Shown here: piece by piece, positions 8,595-15,052 of the stretch
Layout of the letters: each line of letters starts with the position of its first letter
Position numbering within the stretch: position 1 is the stretch's first letter
From: an uncultured Candidatus Altimarinota bacterium
GTDB lineage: Bacteria; Patescibacteriota; Gracilibacteria; BD1-5; UBA6164
Assembly: GCA_938015605.1 (NCBI GenBank)
Contig: CALLPO010000070.1
Span: 1 to 15,052, forward strand
Direction of reading: 5' to 3'
DNA: 15,052 nt
Notes under the pieces: model-generated
What the model saw: the letters and a program-made list of their open reading frames with translations, nothing else
Database searches by the model: none
What the model was told of the DNA's origin: nothing
Translations under genes and position numbers: made by a program

Positions 8595-9191
8595 ATGAAA
8601 TCTAAAATTAATAAAATTCTTCAAGAGATTCAATCAAAGAGAGATGAATTATCAATTGAGTATTCAAAATTAAAAGAGAAATATGGTTTTAGAATAGAAT
8701 GAAGGAAAATTATTTTTAACACTGAGACAAAAAAGAAAAACAAGTTTTTTAAAAAACCGATACTTGAAACTATATTTTCTGCTGAAGTTAGAGAAATTCT
8801 CTCAATTCCATTTATATATAGTATGGTTATTCCTACATTTATACTTGATGTTTTTTTATTTATATATCAACAAACAGCTTTTAGACTTTATAAAATCCCT
8901 ATTGTAAAGAGATGTGATTATATTATTTATGATAGAAAAAGTTTAGATTATTTAAATTTCTTACAAAAATTCAACTGTATTTATTGTTCTTATGTTAATG
9001 GAGTATTTCAATATGCAGTTGAGGTATGATGAAGAACGGAGAAATACTGGTGTCCTATTAAGAATGCTAGAAAAAAAATGTGAGAACATGCATGGGAAGA
9101 TTGTTTTGCAGACTATTGATCACCAGAGGATTTTAAAAAAGTATTTCACTCACTTAAAGAATTTGAAAAACTAAAAAAAGGAACTAAATAG
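8595..9191 (+). CDS. Conserved membrane-associated protein with CxxC motif, unknown function
   Basis: The 198-residue protein starts with a probable coiled coil (about 1-30, rich in Lys, Glu and Leu). A hydrophobic segment at about 70-91 (IPFIYSMVIPTFILDVFLFIY) is a likely membrane helix. A conserved C-terminal part follows: YDRKSLDYLNFLQKFNCIYCSY (113-133), VNGVFQYAVEVGGRTEKYWCPIKNA (134-158). The CIYC pair (Cys128, Cys131) with Cys153 and Cys170 suggests a metal or redox site. From memory, proteins with a matching LNCIYCSYANG...RTEQYWCPIKHA block occur in diverse bacteria, usually annotated as hypothetical; this needs a search to confirm. The gene is divergent from the phosphate transporter and its last eight bases overlap the end of tatD. 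A Fur-like dyad lies just upstream. Confidence 0.82.
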
Positions 9192-9202
9192 TACCTTTTT
9201 TT
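9173..9202. terminator. Bidirectional terminator built from two overlapping gene ends
   Basis: AAAAAAAGGAACTA pairs with TAGTACCTTTTTTT across a two-base loop with one A-A mismatch. Both stop codons, the membrane protein's TAG (9189-9191) and the TatD TAG (9184-9186, minus strand), lie inside the hairpin, so coding ends and terminator are the same sequence. Confidence 0.8.
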
Positions 9203-10092
9203 ATTGTAAATGTTTCTAGGCTATTTTTAAAAATTTGTTTTTCAATAAATTCTGCTGATTCATCTCTCAACTCTATAATTTTTTCAAGAACATATTTAGT
9301 ATAAAGAGGTTCATTTTCTTCTTTACCTCTAAGTGGAGTAGGAGTTAAATATGGTGCATCTGTCTCTATTAAAATATTCTCTAATGGAATATTTTTAGCA
9401 GTTTCTTGGATATCTTTTGCTGATTTAAAAGTAACTATTCAACTGAAGCTAATTTTACAATTAGGGGAGAATTCTATAAGCTTTTGAGCATATTCTAGAT
9501 TTTCACTATAACAGTGAAAAATAAAATTAGTACAGTTCTCATCTATTAAAACTCTTAAAACATCTTCTTTTGAGTCTCTATTATGTATAATTATAGGAAG
9601 AGAATATTTATTTGCTAATTTAATCTGTGCTCTGAAGAATAATTCTTGGTAATTTTTTATGTTACGACTTATCTTTGTGAGAATTTCATCCTTAGTATCA
9701 CATTCAATAGTAGAACACTTTGCTTTTCATACTTGAGTATTCAGGTATTTTTCAGCCATTGATTGCAACCAATGAAAATCAAAACCCATTTCTCACATTC
9801 AGACTATATATTCTCTGTTTTCTAAATAAAGTTCCTCTAATTTAGTGAGTGTTGTGTCTAAGTCTATTAATGTGTGCTTTCAATCATTTTCTTCTAAAAT
9901 ATCACATGGATGAATTCATATAGTAGCATGAATAAATTCATATTGTTTTGCTAAGTTAATTGATATAATGGATGTTTGAATATTAACTCAAATGCTGTTT
10001 AAAAAATCTCAAGATTTTGAGAAATTACTAAGTATTTCTTCTTGAGATTTTTCTTTTGAAAGATAGGGATGACAGTGTGTGTCGTAGAGCAT
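9184..10092 (-). CDS. tatD: TatD-family metal-dependent deoxyribonuclease
   Basis: The 302-residue protein has the metal-binding residues of the TatD amidohydrolase-fold nucleases: DTHCHP (His6, His8), IGIHP (58-62), GEMGFDFHW with Glu101, IIIHNRDS with His170, FHCYS with His193, and LIETDAPYLTPTP with Asp245. Members are 3'-5' DNA or RNA exonucleases linked to DNA repair and nucleic-acid turnover; some act on D-aminoacyl-tRNA or have unknown substrates. Typical length is about 260. The extra residues sit after GEMGFDFHW (about 108-147), a charged stretch with two cysteines that is absent from common family members. The start is nine bases after the stop of the anchored protein gene, so the two form an operon transcribed from 10749. 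The 3' end overlaps the gene on the other strand by eight bases. Confidence 0.93.
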
Positions 10093-10101
10093 ATATAGTT
10101 A

Positions 10102-10695
10102 TTAAAACGCTATTCAACTAGTTGTTAGTTCATAGTTAGTATCAATTGAATCTGTGAAGTTTGCATTTAGTATGTTGATATGCTGAGTTAACTCTTGATT
10201 TTTTGACACATAAAAGTTTATAATATCTTTTCCTTGTTGTATATTTGAAGATTCAGCAAAAGTAAGGATTATTGTAGCAATTCATTTATCATTTTCTATT
10301 CTTGATAATTCTAAACCATTAATATTTGAAAATATGTCTTGCAGCTCAACTATTTCAGGGTTATAAATTACTGATAATGAAAGTGTTCAGACATTATCCA
10401 TTTGTTTTCATGCTCTTAATTTTATTACATTACTTTCAGTTCATATTTCTTTCTCTAAATATATATCTGCTTTTTGTTCAACATCTCATGCTGCTTTCTG
10501 TCATGCCTCTAAGACATTTGTTTTAAGGGAATTTCAAATATCTCACCCAAGTACAAAAGAATTGATTCAGAAAGCTACTACCAGTGCTGCAAAAACAAAA
10601 CTTACTTGTTGAAAAATTCTTTGTCTTTTAAATTGCTTAAATACTTTTACTTCACCTGAATTTAATTGTTTTACTTTTCTTTCTTTTTTAGACAT
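10102..10695 (-). CDS. Membrane-anchored extracytoplasmic protein with cohesin-like stretch
   Basis: The 197-residue protein has a basic cytoplasmic N-terminus (MSKKERKVKQ..., about 30 residues), one membrane helix at about 31-49 (VSFVFAALVVAFGINSFVL) and an external remainder. Residues 62-83 look helical. Residues 85-165 look like a beta sandwich; GTLSLSVIYNPEIVELQDI resembles the strand pattern of cohesin-type domains, where an xxYdPxvleLxxI stretch is common. That assignment is a guess from pattern. The protein could take part in surface assembly or adhesion, but nothing here proves this. It is co-transcribed with tatD, nine bases downstream. Its promoter is next to one arm of a perfect inverted repeat shared with the divergent gene pair. 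Confidence 0.75.
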
Positions 10696-10721
10696 TTGTT
10701 TATCTTAGAAATATTAATTAA

Positions 10722-10749
10722 ATAGTATTGATAATGGACTGTTTTGCAA
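10722..10749 (-). promoter_or_regulatory. Promoter of the anchored protein-tatD operon
   Basis: On the minus strand TTGCAA is followed after 16 bases by TACTAT. The predicted start is about 20 bases before the ATG at 10695. The -35 begins two bases after the left arm of the inverted repeat at 10752-10768, so anything bound there would sit next to the polymerase. Confidence 0.45.
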
Positions 10750-10751
10750 TA

Positions 10752-10768
10752 ATAAAAAGGGTCTTTTA
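10752..10768. repeat. Left arm of a perfect 17-bp inverted repeat
   Basis: ATAAAAAGGGTCTTTTA is the exact reverse complement of 10879-10895. The 110 bases between the arms hold the promoter and possible starts of the rightward gene. Each arm is itself a small dyad, AAAAG-3-CTTTT, which suits a protein-binding or recombination site. Confidence 0.85.
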
Positions 10769-10769
10769 C

Positions 10770-10798
10770 TTTACATATTACATATATTATGTTATAAT
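10770..10798 (+). promoter_or_regulatory. Near-consensus promoter of the two-gene unknown operon
   Basis: TTTACA, 17 bases, then a perfect TATAAT. The transcript start would be near 10805, about 25 bases before the GTG at 10830. The whole promoter lies between the two arms of the 17-bp inverted repeat. Confidence 0.6.
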
Positions 10799-10829
10799 AT
10801 ATCTAATATCAAATTAAGTTATTTGTAAA

Positions 10830-12761
10830 GTGAATGATTTAAATTTTCAAGACAAGAGTGCTACATTTATGTCTTTAATAAAAGACCCTTTTTATGATGT
10901 AATAGAATTTACTAATAAAAAAATAGATAAAACTGTAAAGTGACTTTGCCTCAATACATTTGAAAGTCTTCCTCTTGATTTATTAGAGAACTTATGACTT
11001 CCTATACTTCCAGAAAAATATTCTGACTTCACTGAAAAAATAAATATTCATCTATATTTAGTTTTACACTATTTTTCAGATAAGAATTTATCTTTAGAAG
11101 AGTATATTGATGGAACAAAGCTAGATGATATAGTTGTTCCAGATGAATGGGTTATGAATTTTATGTTTTGAATAAGTGATATTGATGGTAGAAGATTTCT
11201 GTTTGAACATTATATTGATGAAGTGTTTGATTGATTTAAAAAATTTGATAGGCTTGATTACAGAAATAATCATTTAGATAGATTTATTAGTTCATTCTCA
11301 TGCCTTGGTGCAAATTCAACAATAGAATCCTTTAATAATATAGATAAATATTGTAGTACTATTAAAGAAAAAGAATTAATTTTTCATATTTTTTATGTTT
11401 TATTATGAGAGAATCCAACAATAAATGCAGAAGAACTATTAGATTTAACATTTGTAAAATTTTTAGATTTTAAAAAAGAAATTGACTGAAAAGATATATC
11501 TAAAAAGAATATGAAATCAACTAAAGAATGAATTATACTTCATAAAGTTCAGTGAAAAGAACTGACTGATAGTAATTTAATGGATTGCAGTAAATTATAC
11601 ACTTCTATTCCAAACATTTTTTTTATTGATAGATATGGTGAGAATAATGAGTTGATGAATTTTTTATTCACAGCATGAAAAAAATATAGACCAGAGATTA
11701 TTAGTAAAGTAGATTCATTCAAAAATAAAGCACAAAGAATTTGAAAGGATGCAACAATAACACAAAATGAATTTACTAAATATATTCCAGAAGAACTTGT
11801 ATTTCAAACAAAAGAATTTGTAGAAAAAACTTACAATACAATTTCTAATATGAAGCAGATATATGGAATTTTGTATAATTATTATATTGTTAGAGATTTT
11901 TTGTGAGAAGTATGAGACAAAATATATATTCATAGAGAATTACAGCAATGACTTTTTATGGATAGGTCATTATCTAAACATAATATGAAAATGAATGTTG
12001 ATTTGAATGATGATGTGTACATAAAATTATTTGAAGACTATTTTAAGTTTAGGTGAATATCTAAGGCTTTTACTTGATCTTTCCATTCAACAGAGGAGTG
12101 AGTTATTTCTAAACCATCTCATGGACTTTGGGAGAGATGAATGTATCATCTTGATAGGAATTCAAAAAATGGGATTATTAAATGGTTATTACATAGGAAG
12201 TATTTAAAGATGGCTATAAGTTATACAAAAAAATGATTGAAATCAAAAGCAATTACGTTTATACTTCTCTCTATGTTATTTAATGCTATTAAAGAAAAAA
12301 TTTCAGAAACAGATACTGCTAAACTTTTTCAGACTCCTGAGTTAATATCACCTCTTTCTATTTCACCAGAATTATACAGTTTTGTAATTAGTGATTTTCA
12401 TGAATTAGAAAGTATCTCAATTTGATTAGATGATTTAAAGAAAGCTAAAGAAACTCAAGTTATTATTTCAGAACTATCGGAATTACAAATAGCATTAGAA
12501 AATTATAATACTGAATTAGAAGCTGAAGAAGGTGAAGAAACAAGATGAAGTCAGTCAAGAGCACATGAAATTCATGATATTAAACTTAAAATTGAAGCTT
12601 TAGAGTTGGAGTTAGGAAGTGCAATTTGAAACTATTATAGTGGTAAATATTGAGAAAAAGAGAACACTTTTCTTGCTAAGTTTTATGATCTCTTATATGA
12701 CGAAAATTTAAGATCTACAACAAGTTTTTATGAATATAACAAAATAAGTGAAGTTAAATAA
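10830..12761 (+). CDS. Large protein of unknown function, first of an overlapping pair
   Basis: The frame is open for 643 residues from GTG at 10830 (630 from the alternative ATG at 10869; an in-frame TAA lies upstream at 10815). About 22 of its 32 or so glycines are TGA. I recognise no family. There is no signal peptide. The first 350 residues are rich in Asp, Phe, Leu and Lys and probably helical. Around residues 400-470 lies a segment with several His, Trp and Arg residues (SFHSTEEGV, HGLWERGMYHLDR). A short hydrophobic stretch (AITFILLSMLFNAI) falls at about 472-485. Residues about 525-605 are strongly charged with heptad-like leucines, a likely coiled coil (ELSELQIALENYNTELEAE, IHDIKLKIEALELELGS). 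The last 14 bases overlap the next gene in another frame, so the two are probably translationally coupled and act together. Confidence 0.82.
10879..10895. repeat. Right arm of a perfect 17-bp inverted repeat
   Basis: TAAAAGACCCTTTTTAT is the exact reverse complement of 10752-10768. It lies inside the start of the large unknown gene, where it encodes part of the peptide IKDPFY, so the sequence serves both as codons and as a repeat arm. Neither predicted transcript (starts near 10805 rightward and about 10715 leftward) contains both arms, so an RNA hairpin is not the simple explanation. Confidence 0.85.
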
Positions 12762-14688
12762 AAACAACATTCAAGATAATAAAGAGATAGATACAAGTAG
12801 TATCTCATCTACTTTAAATCTGTTTATTGAATGAGTGTTAGATAAAACTATGCAGATAATGGATCATTATTTCTCAAAAGACCACACTAAACTTATTGTT
12901 AAGAATATTTTATCTAAAAGATTTCGTGATGAAATCAATATATCTGAACTAAATATAAAGGATGATTTAACTTTAGATGATCTTTTATTGGTAATTGCTA
13001 ATAATACTGTTACTTCAACTAGAGATGAAAAACAAGATTGATTTACACCTTATTTGAAAAAAGTTTCATATAATGATGTGAAAGGTAAGTGAGTAAGTGA
13101 AGCTAATTTTTCAAATGCTATTTCAAAGTATAAAAAAACTATTACTGATCAAAAAATGGTTGAATATTTATCTAAATGAATTATTCCAACAGATGTTCAG
13201 TTATTAGATGACAGTATTTATAATCATGAGAAAAAAGAATTTAGGGAAGACTTTCTATGGCATGTTATGGAGCACTATTGAAACTATCATCTTAGCAGAC
13301 TAATATTTGATCATTTTCTTGATGAACATAAGCAAAAATTTAAGGTATATAATAAAATCTTCTATACAACTGAAATCCATAGATTTTTATTTGAAATAGT
13401 AAAAAATGAAGACATCACTTTAAAAGAAGCTTTTACTGAAATATTATGATGAGTTGAAGATGTACATGAATTGTCAGCACTTCATATTCTAGTCCATGAA
13501 CTCAAAGATAATAATTATGATTCATCTTGTATTATTAATGTAATTAAGGACTCTTTATCTATAATTAAGTCATTAAGAGAAAGCTGTCCAAGATCTAAAT
13601 ATCTTACAAAGATTGATAAATTAAATGTTTTTGCAAAAACAAAGTACATCTGATGAGATAATTTTAGAGTTATACTAGAACACTTACAATTAGATGGAAA
13701 AGAAATTAATGTAGAGAATATTATAGAATATGGTGAAATGAATAGAGTACATCTCTATAAATGAGCTCCTATTGCAAGAATGTATGAAAAGATTTTTAAC
13801 AAGGATGAGGATAGTACTTCTATAAATAAAGAAGACAGAGGTCCAAATACTGTTGAAAATAATGTTCCTACAGAAACAATATTTTGAAAACTTATTTCAA
13901 GTACTTGAACATCATCTTCTATATGATTATCTAAAACTGTACTAACCATGTGACCTGCAGTTTCAGATATTCTAAATTGAATTAATTTTACAATACGTTC
14001 ACATTCTTTCTTTAGAAATAAAAAGAAGAGTAAAGAAGAAGATTCTCCTTTAACAAGAGAAGCTTCATTATTAAGATTGCAGTTTGTGCAGCAATTACAA
14101 TGAGAGATTGAAAGGAATGTTCAGTCATACAAAGATGAATTAAACTGAGTCCCTCTATGAAAAGTCCAAAAGATTTTTATGAAATTTGCTTCACAAAGAT
14201 GATTAGAAGAGGCTATTAAGCTCTTTTCTTATACATCTAAGTGATCTAAATTGTATTATATTCTCTTTGTTAAGATTTATGCTAAATTTCTTATTGCTGC
14301 ATGATTTATTGCCACAAGACTTTTTATAAAATCTGATATTTTCAGAGACTGGAAAGCTGTAACCTGAGTTAAAAAATGAATTAGATTTAAAATTTCATAT
14401 GTTTTAAAAAATTATATTATTGAAAATGCAGATGTACTTTTAAGAATATCACAATTAGAATCAGAGATGTTTTATTTAGAAACTATTCTTAATAAATCTG
14501 AAGATTTTACTCTAGAAAATAGTAAAAATTTAGGCAAGTTAGAAAGATTATGAAATATTAGGGAAGAACTTAAAGAAATCAATCCTGAACAATACTATGA
14601 AAAGATGGAAGAGTTTGTAAAAGATAGTATCAGACTACAATCTAAAACATTTTCAGAAACAATTGATGAACATAATCTTGAAGAGTAA
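12748..14688 (+). CDS. Large protein of unknown function, second of an overlapping pair
   Basis: The frame encodes 646 residues, nearly the length of the gene before it. GTG at 12748 is the first possible common start; an in-frame TAA lies immediately before it. It overlaps the upstream gene by 14 bases, which suggests translational coupling. I recognise no family. Residues about 1-345 are mostly charged and helical (KLNKNNIQDNKE at the start; HVMEHYGNYHLSRLIFDHFL near 172). A polar, low-complexity stretch (about 350-390, rich in Asn, Asp, Thr and Ser) may be a flexible linker. The C-terminal part has a hydrophobic segment at about 499-525 (KLYYILFVKIYAKFLIAAGF), which could be a membrane anchor or buried helix, then a charged helical end with coiled-coil character (ISQLESEMFYLETILNKSE). 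I saw no obvious repeat between it and its neighbour by eye. Confidence 0.82.
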
Positions 14689-14758
14689 TTTTACACCTTT
14701 TATTTTTTTATATTCTAATTCTTAGGTTATTGACTTATATTCTAAACAATTTTTAATA

Positions 14759-14786
14759 TTGACAATTTAATAATACTATATATTAT
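14759..14786 (+). promoter_or_regulatory. Canonical promoter of the right-edge gene
   Basis: A perfect TTGACA is followed after 16 bases by TATTAT. The predicted transcript start near 14793 leaves a leader of about 150 nt before the ATG at 14945, far longer than for any other gene here. The 256-base gap after the large unknown gene holds nothing else except the leader hairpin. Confidence 0.6.
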
Positions 14787-14865
14787 ATTTTTACAAGTTT
14801 TGTCAAAATAATATTACTTGTATTAATAAAAGGAGAACCTTAGTTATATATTTTTCTTGCGTCTA

Positions 14866-14923
14866 TGTGGTTGATGTAGTTTAGTTAATTTTTAATTAAA
14901 TTTGCTAAATAACATTAATCACA
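14866..14923 (+). ncRNA. Structured 5' leader (long hairpin) upstream of the right-edge gene
   Basis: TGTGGTTGATGT (14866-14877) can pair fully with ACATTAATCACA (14912-14923) with two G-U pairs. After a small internal mismatch, TTTAG (14880-14884) pairs with CTAAA (14905-14909), and TTAATT/AATTAA can close the tip. The hairpin ends about 11 bases before the Shine-Dalgarno sequence, so it could act as a translational control or mRNA-stability element. I do not recognise a known riboswitch class. The G-U pairs mean the structure would form in the rightward RNA more than in its complement. Confidence 0.4.
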
Positions 14924-14934
14924 CAACAACACAG

Positions 14935-14938
14935 AGGA
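14935..14938 (+). promoter_or_regulatory. Shine-Dalgarno sequence of the right-edge gene
   Basis: GAGG, within AGAGGAAT, lies six bases before the ATG at 14945. It is the only well-placed ribosome-binding sequence seen for any gene in this window and it fixes the start. Confidence 0.7.
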
Positions 14939-14944
14939 ATTATT

Positions 14945-15052
14945 ATGAAAACTTTTTTTAAAGTTTTGTGGAATATTATTTATTATGTATCTGGATTATT
15001 TTTGGTCAGATTTTTATGGAGACAAAAAAAATACATACCAGAAATGCTGATA
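14945..15052 (+). CDS. Membrane-anchored protein, N-terminal fragment (3' truncated)
   Basis: Only the first 36 residues are in the window: MKTFFKVLWNIIYYVSGLFL followed by VRFLWRQKKYIPEMLI. A short basic start and a hydrophobic stretch at about 4-22 suggest an N-terminal membrane anchor or uncleaved signal, with a basic RFLWRQKK after it. No family can be assigned from so little. The start is supported by a Shine-Dalgarno sequence, and the gene has a strong promoter and a structured leader, so its control differs from that of the other genes here. The fragment contains no TGA codon; its single glycine is GGA. Confidence 0.7.
   Translation, partial: MKTFFKVLWNIIYYVSGLFLVRFLWRQKKYIPEMLI

Noticed and set aside
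10326..10526. A hydrophobic + strand open frame
   Set aside because: It is antisense to the anchored extracytoplasmic protein, and its hydrophobicity comes from AT-rich complement.
11715..11933. A hydrophobic minus-strand open frame
   Set aside because: It is antisense to the first large unknown gene, with no start context and only Phe/Ile/Tyr-rich low complexity.
375..14688. Many genes appear as pseudogenes or frameshifted fragments broken by TGA
   Set aside because: Reading TGA as Gly restores full-length, motif-complete proteins, so the breaks are a genetic-code effect. Tryptophan or selenocysteine at TGA is excluded by the motif positions.
14831..14879. A leader peptide (AGGAG then ATG TGG TTG ATG TAG) in the leader of the right-edge gene
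   Set aside because: The AGGAG is about 30 bases from that ATG and the four-codon frame has no regulatory residue pattern I can defend.

Overview
The window reads as genomic DNA of a bacterium that uses TGA as a glycine codon (genetic code 25), the mark of Absconditabacteria (SR1) and Gracilibacteria (BD1-5) in the candidate phyla radiation. In-frame TGA sits exactly where conserved motifs need glycine: the DEAD-box P-loop, ABC Walker A and LSGGE signatures, the FHGGSGS motif of aldolase, DPLDGSS of fructose bisphosphatase and GANDVAN of the phosphate carrier. TAA and TAG are the only stops used. Read with the standard code nearly every gene here would look shattered. The sequence alone does not separate SR1 from BD1-5. 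The DNA is very AT-rich, genes are tightly packed, arginine is almost always AGA/AGG, and most starts lack a Shine-Dalgarno sequence.

Layout. At the left edge is the 3' end of an EAL-domain cyclic-di-GMP phosphodiesterase gene (+). Facing it is a long ABC-F ATPase gene (-), with a small membrane protein gene (-) upstream of that. A DEAD-box RNA helicase gene (+) converges on a cold-shock protein gene (-) across a perfect palindromic terminator. Next comes a two-gene carbon operon (+), class II fructose-bisphosphate aldolase and class I fructose-1,6-bisphosphatase, which together turn triose phosphates into fructose-6-phosphate. A 99-residue protein with an SSB-like acidic tail follows (+). 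A PiT-family phosphate transporter gene (-) and a conserved cysteine-motif membrane protein gene (+) diverge from a region holding a Fur-like dyad. The latter overlaps a TatD nuclease gene (-) tail to tail, with a terminator hairpin formed by the two coding ends. TatD is preceded by an anchored extracytoplasmic protein (-) with a cohesin-like stretch.

The right third is the least explained part. Two unrecognised proteins of about 640 residues are encoded by genes that overlap by 14 bases (+). They are driven by a near-consensus promoter that lies inside a pair of perfect 17-bp inverted repeats, with the divergent anchored-protein gene on the other side. This could be an invertible promoter or a paired operator. 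The last, truncated gene has features the others lack: a canonical TTGACA promoter, a leader of about 150 nt that can fold into a long hairpin, and a good Shine-Dalgarno sequence.

Recurring regulatory features: promoters of the type TTGaat/TTGACA with a 16-bp spacer and a TATAAT-like -10, and palindromic A/T-flanked terminators that can serve both of two converging genes. No tRNA, rRNA, CRISPR array or insertion sequence was seen.
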